Assembly: GCF_019969845.1 (NCBI RefSeq)
Contig: NZ_JAHXYR010000004.1
Coordinates: 248,001 to 312,000, forward strand
DNA from: Sphingobacterium sp. GVS05A
GTDB taxonomy: Bacteria > Bacteroidota > Bacteroidia > Sphingobacteriales > Sphingobacteriaceae
Length of the DNA: 64,000 nt
Direction: 5' to 3'
This document shows positions 47,239 to 55,217 of this stretch, piece after piece. A program made the position numbers and the translations under genes. The stretch's first letter is position 1. Every line of letters starts with the position of its first letter. Below the pieces are notes generated by a model. That model saw nothing but the letters and a program-made list of their open reading frames with translations. It made no database searches and had not been told where the DNA came from.

Positions 47239-48177
47239 TCAGATAGCTTTCTTGCTTTCACCTGCTCTGCGAATTGCATTAAGTACTTCTGTTTCATCTT
47301 TGTATGCCTTTTCTGTTGAAGCACCATGATCCAAAAGATAGCGTGCGATAACCTTGTTTTTTTGTTGTATTGCTTTACCAAGCAAGGTGTATTGTGTAAA
47401 ACTGTAGTCGAATTTGACCTCATCTATACCCCAGATGTTTAAACTGTTTAAGGATGTTTTTTTGATAAAATCCAAGTCGTCCTGTTCAATCGCCATTTTA
47501 AGTAATTCAAAGTCATTGAAATTCTTATTCTTTGTCAGAAATGAGTTGTAAAAAAACTTTGCCACAGCGTAGTTTTTATTGGCTAACATATTGTGAATTG
47601 CATTGTAACCAAATTCTGCTGTGTTGGAGAAATCGTTCAATTGGCTTAGAAACAAGAGTATATTTTCTTTAGGTATGGTCCCCCAGTTGAGTCGCTTTAA
47701 TTGCTCTAAATCGTTTGCCGCAAATAGTGCTGTCAGCTCTTCAATGAAGCTCAAGGAAAACAAATGGTTGTTTAATGTAAGTTTTGAGGGCCAGTTTTTG
47801 GTCGTCAATAACTTGATTTTGTTATCGATAATCTGATAGCTGGCGGAAACAGAAACTCCCTGATAACTACTGATTTTAAGTTCTGAGTCAGTTAATTCAT
47901 ACTGTTTCAGCCTAAGATTCTCGACGTTTGTACCAGGGAATAGGGTATGCAGATTCAGTGCTATAGCAAGATAGCTGCTATCATTTACCTGTAGATTATA
48001 GTGTAAATAGCCATCGTCATTGATTGAATAGGGACTGAACGATTGCTGTTGGAGTTGATCAGGCAAAACCGCCCAAGTCTCCTGCGGCAATAAGAGTGTG
48101 CTTAGACTAACGAATAAACAGCATATATACGTTGATGCTCGCAAGAGCAATGCTCGAATGAAATACATCTTATTCAT
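47239..48177 (-). CDS. Exported protein of unknown function with ankyrin-like C-terminus
   Basis: This protein of about 312 residues has an export signal (R-A-L-L-L-R-A-S-T-Y-I-C-C-L-F-V-S-L, cleavage perhaps near T-W-A-V). A beta-rich middle region of unknown family follows (about 45-150), and a helical C-terminus ends in Y-T-L-L-G-K-A-I-Q-Q-K-N-K-V-I-A-R-Y-L-L-D-H-G-A-S, one clear ankyrin-type repeat, with degenerate ones before it (N-A-I-H-N-M-L-A-N-K-N-Y-A-V-A-K-F-F). The start at 48177 overlaps the stop of the upstream gene by 8 bases; 48183 is an alternative. The tight coupling suggests that the two proteins work together. I do not recognise the family. Confidence 0.6.
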   Translation of the reverse strand: MNKMYFIRALLLRASTYICCLFVSLSTLLLPQETWAVLPDQLQQQSFSPYSINDDGYLHYNLQVNDSSYLAIALNLHTLFPGTNVENLRLKQYELTDSELKISSYQGVSVSASYQIIDNKIKLLTTKNWPSKLTLNNHLFSLSFIEELTALFAANDLEQLKRLNWGTIPKENILLFLSQLNDFSNTAEFGYNAIHNMLANKNYAVAKFFYNSFLTKNKNFNDFELLKMAIEQDDLDFIKKTSLNSLNIWGIDEVKFDYSFTQYTLLGKAIQQKNKVIARYLLDHGASTEKAYKDETEVLNAIRRAGESKKAI

Positions 48178-48664
48178 CAACATATTGTATTAAAATTGCT
48201 TCGATCTCATCTATAAGTTTGTAGGAGTCTGATTCCAGTAGATCTATTTCTGCTTGAATGGCCGGAGTAATGGGCAACTGCATCAGTTTTCGATATACTT
48301 GAATGTCCAGATCAATACTCTTGAGTTTGAGTTGAAGTAAATATTGCCCTTGCTCGGTTTGTAAGCATAGTTGGCTGAACGCCTGTTTCAACCTTTCCAG
48401 TTCGGCAATTGTTCTATTGTGGTCATTTTCTGCCGCTAAACCGTAATTTGGGTATTTTTCACCCAATTGATTGAACGCATCAAGATATTCCTGTTCCGAT
48501 AAGGAATGTATATTCATGTAAAGCAGGTTATAGGCGTATAAGGCTTCCTGATTTTCCTCACTGACCGGAACGTCCTGATAATCTTCGACCAACTGCGTGA
48601 TGTCTTGATATTCAGTTTGTAAAATAGTTTCAATATCCTTATTGATTAAATTTGCTTTGTTCAT
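48170..48664 (-). CDS. Small helical protein of unknown function
   Basis: This 164-residue, Gln/Glu/Leu-rich protein is probably all-helical, with no signal peptide or membrane segment (E-T-I-L-Q-T-E-Y-Q-D-I-T-Q-L-V-E-D-Y, later L-L-E-S-D-S-Y-K-L-I-D-E-I-E-A-I-L). It is cytoplasmic and acidic. It precedes the exported ankyrin-tailed protein, overlapping it by 8 bases. No family recognised. Pairs of this kind may be a regulator/effector or immunity/effector pair, but nothing here proves it. Confidence 0.6.
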   Translation of the reverse strand: MNKANLINKDIETILQTEYQDITQLVEDYQDVPVSEENQEALYAYNLLYMNIHSLSEQEYLDAFNQLGEKYPNYGLAAENDHNRTIAELERLKQAFSQLCLQTEQGQYLLQLKLKSIDLDIQVYRKLMQLPITPAIQAEIDLLESDSYKLIDEIEAILIQYVDE

Positions 48665-48958
48665 GCGAATATTTTGTTCTTTTGGCAGTCAACGGTTGTG
48701 ATCAATTCGTTTGACTGTTTGTCTTAAAGACAAAGATCTGGTTTTCAGCGAAAGATACTATCCCTGTATTCAGCTAATTTTATACGGCCTCCTGGTCGTT
48801 TTGTGTTTCTCATTTTCAAGCGAATTTTAGCGTTTGTATGCTTATGTTTAGATGCACAGAAGGTAAAACTGTGATTTTTTACTAAGCGTCATTAATAAAT
48901 AAGATGGTTTTAATAAAAGTTATTTAACTGTAAATTAGGTGTTTGTGTGTTTATTTTG

Positions 48959-48987
48959 ATTTATTGAGTAAAAAGTACTCAATAAAT
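48959..48987. promoter_or_regulatory. Palindromic operator 1 of the NAD operon (putative NrtR site)
   Basis: Twelve-base arms, ATTTATTGAGTA and TACTCAATAAAT, flank an AAAAG spacer. It ends directly against the TTTG -33 element at 48988. The inner 7-bp arms and spacer recur exactly at 49019-49037. The rest of the 397-base gap before the operon (48665-48958) is AT-rich with nothing I can name. Confidence 0.72.
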
Positions 48988-49018
48988 TTTGTCAAGGTGA
49001 AAATAATACGCATATTTG
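48988..49018 (+). promoter_or_regulatory. Bacteroidota-type promoter of the NAD operon
   Basis: TTTG at 48988-48991 and CATATTTG at 49011-49018 (one mismatch to TAnnTTTG) are spaced by 19 bp. The two palindromes sit immediately upstream of the -33 element and over the -7/start region, a layout suited to repression. Predicted transcript start is near 49024, about 38 bases before the first ATG. Confidence 0.65.
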
Positions 49019-49038
49019 TTGAGTAAAAAGTACTCAAC
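49018..49038. promoter_or_regulatory. Palindromic operator 2 of the NAD operon (putative NrtR site)
   Basis: Eight-base arms, GTTGAGTA and TACTCAAC, flank the same AAAAG spacer as operator 1. Centre-to-centre distance to operator 1 is 55 bp. It overlaps the last base of the -7 element and the predicted transcription start. Confidence 0.72.
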
Positions 49039-49061
49039 TAGAGTGGTTGTAAAAAAGAAAA

Positions 49062-49871
49062 ATGATTATATTAAATAAACATCAGCTCATCACCGAACAG
49101 TTTCCGAATGGTGAAACGAAAGTGAAGGATTTCGATCAGTGGATCAAAGCGGATAATCTACTAGAATTTACCTATCAAGAAGATGGCGATTTGATCCGTT
49201 TGTTTTTTGTCAAGAAGCGACTTGAAGAAGCAGGAGCGAGTTGTAAATTATGGATTCGTTATATGCCCTATAGTCGTATGGACCGCAAAATTGAGGGCGA
49301 CCTGTTTACCCTAAAATATGTCGCTGCATTTATCAATAGTTTGCAGTTTGATAAAGTTTATGTTATTGAGCCACATTCCGAAACAACCCTCACATTACTG
49401 GAAAATAGTGTAGCGATCTATCCTGCGCTAGATTGGTTGCCGAAACTAATGGAAAAACTCGAATTTTCAGATAATGACCGAATTGTATTTCCGGATAAAG
49501 GGGCAGCAGCACGCTATCTAAATAGTGGCTACGAAGATGCCTGTGTCTTTGAAAAGCAACGCAACCCACAAACGGGACGTATTGAAGCGATGAAATTAAA
49601 AACAGGTAACATTGTAAAAGGTGCCAAATGCATAATTGTCGATGATTTATGTTCTGCAGGTGGAACATTTCTCTGGGCGGGAAAAATTCTAAAGGAGATG
49701 GGGGCAAGTGAAATCTACCTGTTGGTGACTCATTGTGAGTCAAGGATTTTCAAAGGTACTTTGTTGGAGGAAGATTCACCGATCGACCTTGTTTTCACCA
49801 CAGATTCTATGATGAACACTACGCATCCGAAATTAAATTATATCAACTTAACAACTGAAAGCAATGTTTAG
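49062..49871 (+). CDS. Ribose-phosphate pyrophosphokinase-like protein
   Basis: This 269-residue protein is related to PRPP synthetases: F-P-N-G-E-T-K-V (the F-P-D-G-E motif), Y-M-P-Y-S-R-M-D-R-K (the R-Q-D-R-K ATP-loop equivalent), a P-H-S-E-T-T segment where the family has D-L-H, and the PRPP loop V-D-D-L-C-S-A-G-G-T. It is about 40 residues shorter than housekeeping Prs (about 310) and diverges at the D-L-H site. It probably provides PRPP for the next gene product, the NadV phosphoribosyltransferase. Prs-like/NadV gene pairs are known in bacteria and in some phages. It is the first gene of the operon, next to tandem palindromic operators. Confidence 0.83.
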   Translation: MIILNKHQLITEQFPNGETKVKDFDQWIKADNLLEFTYQEDGDLIRLFFVKKRLEEAGASCKLWIRYMPYSRMDRKIEGDLFTLKYVAAFINSLQFDKVYVIEPHSETTLTLLENSVAIYPALDWLPKLMEKLEFSDNDRIVFPDKGAAARYLNSGYEDACVFEKQRNPQTGRIEAMKLKTGNIVKGAKCIIVDDLCSAGGTFLWAGKILKEMGASEIYLLVTHCESRIFKGTLLEEDSPIDLVFTTDSMMNTTHPKLNYINLTTESNV

Positions 49872-49875
49872 AGCA

Positions 49876-51372
49876 ATGATCAAAAATCCGATTCTCTGGA
49901 CGGACGGTTACAAATTGTGTCACAAGGATCAATATCCAGCACATACAGAATGGGTATACGAAACCTGGACTCCCCGGATGTCCCGGATCGTAGGAATAAG
50001 CCATGTTGCCTTCTTTGGATTGCAGGGGGCTTTGGCGGAGATCAGTAATTCTTTCGATGAATATTTTTTCGCCCAACCTGAGGAAGCAGTTGTCGCGCAG
50101 TATGAAGAAGCCATTCGTGAAGTGTTCGCGATGACCAATAGCAATTTTGCGAGTACACATCAGTCACAACATATACGTGCTTTACATCGTTTGGGTTATC
50201 TTCCTATTAAGGTGAAAGCCTTGAAAGAGGGGAGTCTCGTACCGATAGGCGTGCCGATGTTTACGATCGAGAATACCCATCCAGATTTCTTCTGGTTGCC
50301 AGGTTATCTTGAAACGCAACTCTCCGCTTATATCTGGTCACCAATGACCGCTGCGACTATCGCTGATCAATACAAGCGATTGTTGACAGGTTTTGCTGAA
50401 AAAACAGGTGATGTCAATAAAGTATTCACCCAAGCTGGAGACTTCTCTATGCGCGGTATGGGATCGCCCGAAACGGCTTATCGCACTGCAGGTGGGCATT
50501 TACTAAGCTTCGGTGTTTCCGCAACACTCTCCGTTCGGGAATACCTCAAAACCTATTACGGTGCCACAAGTGATGTCATGATGTACACGCCTTCAACAGA
50601 GCATAGTGTGATGTGTTCTTACGGTGAACAGGAGGTTGAAGCCTTCCGGCATTTGATTACGGAGGTTTATCCCAGCGGAAACATTTCTATTGTGTCCGAC
50701 ACCTATGACCTATGGTATGTTGTGGATCATGTATTGCCACAATTGAAAGATCTGATCATGGGACGGGAAGGCAAGTTTGTCATTCGACCAGACAGTGGCG
50801 ATCCTGTTAAAATTATTTGTGGTGATCCGAAGGCTGACAACGAAACAGTTCAAAAAGGGATTGTCGAACGTTTATTTGAACTCTTTGGCGGGACGGTCAA
50901 TGCGAAAGGCTTCAAAGAACTTGATCCACATATTGGTGTTGTATATGGCGACTCCATCACCGTGGAACGGGCAACTAAGATCTGTGAAGGTTTGATGGCG
51001 AAAGGTTTTGCCTCGACCAACACAATACTTGGAATAGGATCCTATACCTATCAGTATGTCACAAGAGATACCTTTGGCTTCGCTTTAAAGGGAACGGCCG
51101 AAATTGTTGACGGTCAGTTTAAAGCTATTCAAAAAAGACCGGCCACAGACACTGGTAATTTTAAGAAATCCCAAAAAGGTATGGTTGCCGTTGTATTTGA
51201 AAATAATGATTTTCACTTGATAGACGATCTCAATCCAACGACCATCGAACAATTGAATGATAGCAACCTGCTCAAAGAATGTTTTGTGGATGGGGCCTTT
51301 GTCAGCACGACTAGTTTTAAGGAAATAAGAAATAGATTACAAACAGAATCAATAAGAGTATATGGAAAATAA
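49876..51372 (+). CDS. nadV: Nicotinamide phosphoribosyltransferase
   Basis: This protein of about 498 residues makes NMN from nicotinamide and PRPP. The family start N-P-I-L-W-T-D-G-Y-K-L-C-H-K-D-Q-Y-P is clear, and it places the start at ATG 49876; an ATG at 49864 overlapping the previous stop is possible. Active-site motifs are P-S-T-E-H-S-V-M (the His phosphorylated in NAMPT), I-V-S-D-T-Y-D-L-W and V-I-R-P-D-S-G-D-P (PRPP and ribose binding), plus F-A-L-K-G-T-A near the end. Length matches NAMPT/NadV. It overlaps nadE by 11 bases, showing strong coupling. It gives the cell a two-step, deamidation-free route to NAD, given an NMN adenylyltransferase encoded elsewhere. Confidence 0.95.
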   Translation: MIKNPILWTDGYKLCHKDQYPAHTEWVYETWTPRMSRIVGISHVAFFGLQGALAEISNSFDEYFFAQPEEAVVAQYEEAIREVFAMTNSNFASTHQSQHIRALHRLGYLPIKVKALKEGSLVPIGVPMFTIENTHPDFFWLPGYLETQLSAYIWSPMTAATIADQYKRLLTGFAEKTGDVNKVFTQAGDFSMRGMGSPETAYRTAGGHLLSFGVSATLSVREYLKTYYGATSDVMMYTPSTEHSVMCSYGEQEVEAFRHLITEVYPSGNISIVSDTYDLWYVVDHVLPQLKDLIMGREGKFVIRPDSGDPVKIICGDPKADNETVQKGIVERLFELFGGTVNAKGFKELDPHIGVVYGDSITVERATKICEGLMAKGFASTNTILGIGSYTYQYVTRDTFGFALKGTAEIVDGQFKAIQKRPATDTGNFKKSQKGMVAVVFENNDFHLIDDLNPTTIEQLNDSNLLKECFVDGAFVSTTSFKEIRNRLQTESIRVYGK

Positions 51373-52144
51373 CCTAAGAAAACCGTTTTTCATCAATGAT
51401 GAAAACGTTGAACAGTATGCACAACAAATGGCATCATGGATTGCGGGACAAGTGAATGCGGCAAACCGTCAGGGTTTGGTACTGGGCATGAGCGGCGGGA
51501 TTGACTGTAGTGTGGTTGCTTGCCTATGTCGCTTGGCGAAGGTGGATGTCCATTTGGTCATGATGCCCTATGGTAGCGACATGAACAATAGCAAGAGTCA
51601 TGCACATGGGATGGAGCTTATTGACAAATTTGATTTCCCGTACCATATCTTTGATATCAAACCAGCGGTCGATGCGCTGACCATCAATAACGAAGCCTAT
51701 ATTGCAGCTTCAAGCGAATCCAACCGTGTCTTGAGCTTAGCCAATATCCGGCCACGGGTCCGCATGACTTACCTGTATCAATTTGCTCAATTGGGAAGCC
51801 GTTTTGTGATCGGTACCGGCAATATGGCCGAAGCGACCGTAGGTTACTTTACCAAATGGGGAGATGGCGCTTATGATCTTAATCCCTTGGCCATGGTGAC
51901 CAAGCAAGAAGTATATACACTGGCAAAATACCTAGGTGTCCCCGAATCCATTCAATGTAAGAGTCCTTCAGCAGGTCTATGGGAAGGACAGACAGATGAA
52001 GAAGAATTGGGCATGAGCTATGCACAGATTGACGGATTTATTCTGACTGGCACATCCGGTGACCCGACGATAGATGAACTGATCCGTAGACGTCAACAAC
52101 AGTCTGCTCATAAGTTTGCTGCGATTCCAACTTTCAAAGGCTAG
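51362..52144 (+). CDS. nadE: NAD synthetase, ammonia-dependent type
   Basis: This 260-residue ATP-pyrophosphatase amidates nicotinic acid adenine dinucleotide to NAD. The P-loop is L-G-M-S-G-G-I-D-C-S-V, and R-P-R-V-R-M-T-Y-L-Y and G-T-G-N-M-A-E-A-T-V-G-Y-F-T-K-W-G-D-G are the typical NadE blocks for NaAD binding. P-S-A-G-L-W-E-G-Q-T-D-E-E-E-L-G-M also fits. There is no N-terminal glutaminase domain, so it should use ammonia. It shares 11 bases with nadV. Because NadV makes the amidated NMN directly, NadE serves the other branch, through nicotinic acid, for which a nicotinamidase-like enzyme is encoded next. Confidence 0.93.
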   Translation: MENNLRKPFFINDENVEQYAQQMASWIAGQVNAANRQGLVLGMSGGIDCSVVACLCRLAKVDVHLVMMPYGSDMNNSKSHAHGMELIDKFDFPYHIFDIKPAVDALTINNEAYIAASSESNRVLSLANIRPRVRMTYLYQFAQLGSRFVIGTGNMAEATVGYFTKWGDGAYDLNPLAMVTKQEVYTLAKYLGVPESIQCKSPSAGLWEGQTDEEELGMSYAQIDGFILTGTSGDPTIDELIRRRQQQSAHKFAAIPTFKG

Positions 52145-52208
52145 TAAAAAGTAGAGCTGATAGGAAAAAATTAGGTTTAGGACACATACAATACATACAT
52201 TATTGAAG

Positions 52209-53123
52209 ATGAAAACAAGATATGAACAGATTGTTGATGTAAGAGAGATCGCATCCGAAAAAAGGGATCATATTCCGTCCATATTGTCATTGGCTGGGCA
52301 GGAGCAAATCCTGCCTGCTGCATCGGATAAAAAGCGTACACTGCTTTTGGCGATTGATGTACAAAACGATTTTATGGAATCCATTGGCAGTCTACCGGTA
52401 GTTGGTTCGCGTGCTGATGTACAACGGCTGACCCAATGGATGTACAACAATATGGCTTCTCTGACACAGGTCATGTGCAGCCTTGACTGTCATTCACTGC
52501 TGCAGATTTTCCATGCAGACTGGTGGGTGGATACGCAAGGAAATCAGCCCAAACCTTTTACGGTCATCCGTCACAAGGATCTTATCGATGGAACATGGAC
52601 TGTCGCCAATGCGGACACAGCCGAACAATCTCTAGCGTATCTTAAAAATTTAGAAACCGAAGGGAAAAAGGAGCTTTGCATCTGGCCCTATCATTGTTTA
52701 GAGGGCAGCTCGGGGGCGCAATTGGAAAGTCAATTTACCAATATGCTCTATTTTCACAGCGCTGTACGTCAAGTCAAACCCCTATTGGTCTATAAAGGAC
52801 AGGATCCCTACACTGAAATGTACGGTATCATCAAAGCCGAATACGATGACAATAAATTTGTCAATCATGCCGTGCTCGAGGCTATCGAGGCCTACGATGC
52901 CATTTATCTTGCTGGACAGGCATCAAGTCATTGTGTATTGGCATCTGCAATGCAGGTATTGGAATATTTTGGAGAGGATAAAGCGATTACGTCCCGCATT
53001 ACCCTACTGATAGACTGTATGTCACCCATTGCTGGTTTCGAAGAGTCTACACTGCAGGCTTTTGACTCACTGCGTGAAAAATACGGCATACAGATCAAAA
53101 AGTCCACAGACGTAATTTTATAA
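52209..53123 (+). CDS. Nicotinamidase-like cysteine hydrolase (isochorismatase superfamily)
   Basis: This 304-residue protein is of the PncA/isochorismatase fold. The catalytic Asp is D50 (L-A-I-D-V-Q-N-D-F), the metal set D93, H95 and H102 (S-L-D-C-H...F-H), and a W-P-Y-H-C-L-E-G-S-S-G-A block follows, as in nicotinamidases. K206 (V-Y-K-G) is the likely catalytic lysine and C242 (A-S-S-H-C-V-L-A-S) the nucleophile. It is about 90 residues longer than PncA, with an N-terminal extension of about 40 residues. I use the ATG at 52209; a TTG at 52203 is possible. Context makes nicotinamide to nicotinic acid the likely reaction. The gap of about 64 bases after nadE is the longest in the operon. Confidence 0.82.
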   Translation: MKTRYEQIVDVREIASEKRDHIPSILSLAGQEQILPAASDKKRTLLLAIDVQNDFMESIGSLPVVGSRADVQRLTQWMYNNMASLTQVMCSLDCHSLLQIFHADWWVDTQGNQPKPFTVIRHKDLIDGTWTVANADTAEQSLAYLKNLETEGKKELCIWPYHCLEGSSGAQLESQFTNMLYFHSAVRQVKPLLVYKGQDPYTEMYGIIKAEYDDNKFVNHAVLEAIEAYDAIYLAGQASSHCVLASAMQVLEYFGEDKAITSRITLLIDCMSPIAGFEESTLQAFDSLREKYGIQIKKSTDVIL

Positions 53124-53127
53124 CAAG

Positions 53128-53832
53128 ATGGTCAGTACTCCAAAAACATATAACTACGAATACTCCAGACCTGCAGTTACAGTCGATTGTGTGATCTTTG
53201 GTTTTGAAAAAAATCAACTTAAACTGTTATTAACCAAACGGGCGATAGAACCTTACTTAGGGAAATGGGCATTTCCCGGTGGCTTTATTCAGGAGGATGA
53301 AACTGCGGATGAATGTGCGCTACGTAAATTGTCCGAAGAAGCTGGGCTCAGCAATATCTTTCTTGAGCAGCTCTATACCTTTTCGGATTTAAACCGTGAT
53401 CCCCGGGGGCGGGTCATCAGTATTGCCTATTATGCTTTAGTTAAACCTAACGAATATATCCTGGAGGCCGGACTTGATATCGATGCGGTGCAATGGTTTA
53501 GTTTGGAGGAGGTCGCTGATTTGGCTTTCGATCATCAGCAGATCCTATCTGTTGCGGTCGAACGCCTCAAAGGTAAAATCCGTTACCAGCCCATCGGATT
53601 TGAACTGCTGCCGGTACAATTTACCTTACCTGACCTGCACAAATTGTATGAAACAATTCTGCAGCGTTCGATAGATCGCGGTAATTTTCGCAAAAAGATA
53701 CTGAGCATGGATCTGTTGATCGACCATAGCGACATGCAAAAGGATAGACATGCCAGAGCGGCAAAAATCTATAGTTTTGATAAAGAAAAATACGAAGAAC
53801 TCAAAGAAACAGGATTTTACTTCGAAATCTAA
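53128..53832 (+). CDS. nrtR: NrtR-type Nudix-related transcriptional regulator
   Basis: This 234-residue protein has an N-terminal Nudix-like domain (about 12-145) and a C-terminal winged helix (about 155-230: P-D-L-H-K-L-Y-E-T-I-L, then N-F-R-K-K-I-L). The Nudix box runs from G52 to L74, but the catalytic R-E pair is R66-K67, so hydrolysis is probably lost, as in known NrtR regulators, which sense ADP-ribose-type ligands. It is 4 bases after the hydrolase gene and closes the NAD operon. I infer autoregulation through the two TTGAGTA-N5-TACTCAA palindromes upstream of the operon. Confidence 0.9.
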   Translation: MVSTPKTYNYEYSRPAVTVDCVIFGFEKNQLKLLLTKRAIEPYLGKWAFPGGFIQEDETADECALRKLSEEAGLSNIFLEQLYTFSDLNRDPRGRVISIAYYALVKPNEYILEAGLDIDAVQWFSLEEVADLAFDHQQILSVAVERLKGKIRYQPIGFELLPVQFTLPDLHKLYETILQRSIDRGNFRKKILSMDLLIDHSDMQKDRHARAAKIYSFDKEKYEELKETGFYFEI

Positions 53833-53850
53833 AAATTTACCTTATCCATC

Positions 53851-53878
53851 AGGCTCATGAAACAACATGGGCCTTTAT
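53851..53878 (+). terminator. Possible terminator of the NAD operon
   Basis: AGGCTCATG at 53851-53859 pairs with CATGGGCCT at 53866-53874 (one T-G wobble) across a 6-base loop; a short T-rich stretch follows. It begins 18 bases after the nrtR stop. Confidence 0.45.
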
Positions 53879-54194
53879 CCATTTCAATATTTGGAGTTTA
53901 CAAGCCGAATATCGATTGTCACAGCGCTTAAATTGACTTACCTTTCCTATTATGTGATTGAAATACGATATTAGATTGAAATATCTTAATGGTGAATTAT
54001 CTGTTAATATGAAACCATCATGATTTATTCAATCGCACTGGGGAATGAATAACCGAGCAAAGCGAGCTCATGAATGCCGCTTAAAACATACACTCGATGA
54101 ATAAATCTGATCGCTTCATCACAATTGAAACCGCCGAAGGCAGCATGAATGCCTTAAAGGGAAAATTGATTAATGAATAAACAAATTTATACAG
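53879..54194. other. Non-coding spacer with imperfect inverted repeats
   Basis: No gene is supportable here. Bases 54022-54035 (GATTTATTCAATCG) and 54095-54107 (CGATGAATAAATC) are near-exact reverse complements with one bulge. AAGGCA/TGCCTT at 54137-54142 and 54150-54155 can form a small stem. The word AATGAATAA occurs twice (54044 and 54172 regions), with a close variant (GATGAATAA) between them. It could be a structured RNA leader or a small mobile remnant; the evidence is thin. Confidence 0.35.
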
Positions 54195-55007
54195 ATGAAA
54201 AAAGTACTTTATTGCGCTGGTATTGTTTTGTCGCTATGTATGGCATGTCAACAAAACAAGGTAAAAAATCCTGTTTCTCCTCCAATAAAGGAGGCTATTG
54301 TAAGTGAAAAGCCAGCGGTCGATTCGCTTGTCTTTCAGGATAAAATGATCAAAATTTATAAGATAGATTCCATCAGCTTTTTTAAGGAACAGCAAAAGGC
54401 CGATTATAAGAGAGATACCATCGCTTCGATCAGCGATGTAAAAGTCGCGAAAAAGCTATTGCAAGGCCGTGTCGTATTTGGAGACTATACTCCAGGTAAG
54501 GTCATGGAAATTGATACATTGGTGGAGGGGAATGTAATTGCTCAGGTACGGCTTAATGATGGTCGCTTACTAACGGCCGGAAAAACAGAAGGTACCATTG
54601 ATCTGTTGGAGAATATGTTTGTGAAATATTTTCCATCGGAAGAGATTTTGTTGTTGGAGGGAGGACATACAACAGATCAGGCACTTGATTTGCGTCGGGG
54701 GAAATGGGATATTGAAGAAATCGGTAATTTAGACTATGTTTATTTCTCTAAGCATAAGAAATATAGATTGAATGGCATGTTTAACGGGCAGGAATGCTCC
54801 AGTTACTTTTTGCAAAAAAAGGAAAATGAGGTCTATCTGACCTATGCGCAGATTCCCCTGGACTGGAATGATAACTTTGAGTTTTGCACTTTAAAAGATA
54901 TTTTTTGGAATGGAGATCAGCAGGTATACTTTCGGAATTTTTTCTATGGAGCACCGCATGATAAGCGAGCGGGTTTCTATAGACTGGATATTATTTCCGA
55001 AAATTGA
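54195..55007 (+). CDS. Lipoprotein of unknown function
   Basis: This 270-residue protein has a lipobox L-C-M-A-C (about 14-18) followed by a low-complexity, proline- and lysine-rich linker (about 19-45), so it is anchored in the envelope. The body (about 50-268) is a mixed alpha/beta region with many aromatic residues (E-C-S-S-Y-F-L-Q-K-K-E-N-E-V-Y-L-T-Y-A-Q-I-P) and no motif I recognise. It precedes the two WG/Sel1-type proteins by about 210 bases, on the same strand. That gap contains nothing convincing. Confidence 0.7.
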   Translation: MKKVLYCAGIVLSLCMACQQNKVKNPVSPPIKEAIVSEKPAVDSLVFQDKMIKIYKIDSISFFKEQQKADYKRDTIASISDVKVAKKLLQGRVVFGDYTPGKVMEIDTLVEGNVIAQVRLNDGRLLTAGKTEGTIDLLENMFVKYFPSEEILLLEGGHTTDQALDLRRGKWDIEEIGNLDYVYFSKHKKYRLNGMFNGQECSSYFLQKKENEVYLTYAQIPLDWNDNFEFCTLKDIFWNGDQQVYFRNFFYGAPHDKRAGFYRLDIISEN

Positions 55008-55217
55008 TGTCATCAATAGGAATGCATTGAATCTCAAATTGCTTTTCCTGGCAAACTGCCCTTGCAAGTAAGAATTAGCAAAAGGAAAAATCCCTGTTTT
55101 CCGCTAAGCAGAATATTTAATAATAGCTGTATTTTTACTGCATCAGGTACAGTGCTTGCCGTTTTCATCGTATTGAGGTAAGCACGATCTATTTTAAGAC
55201 TATCGAGCAATAAGGTT

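Noticed and set aside
49062-53832. Idea that the NAD operon is part of a prophage
   Set aside because: No phage structural, integrase or lysis genes nearby; the operon ends with an NrtR-type regulator and has chromosomal-type promoters.
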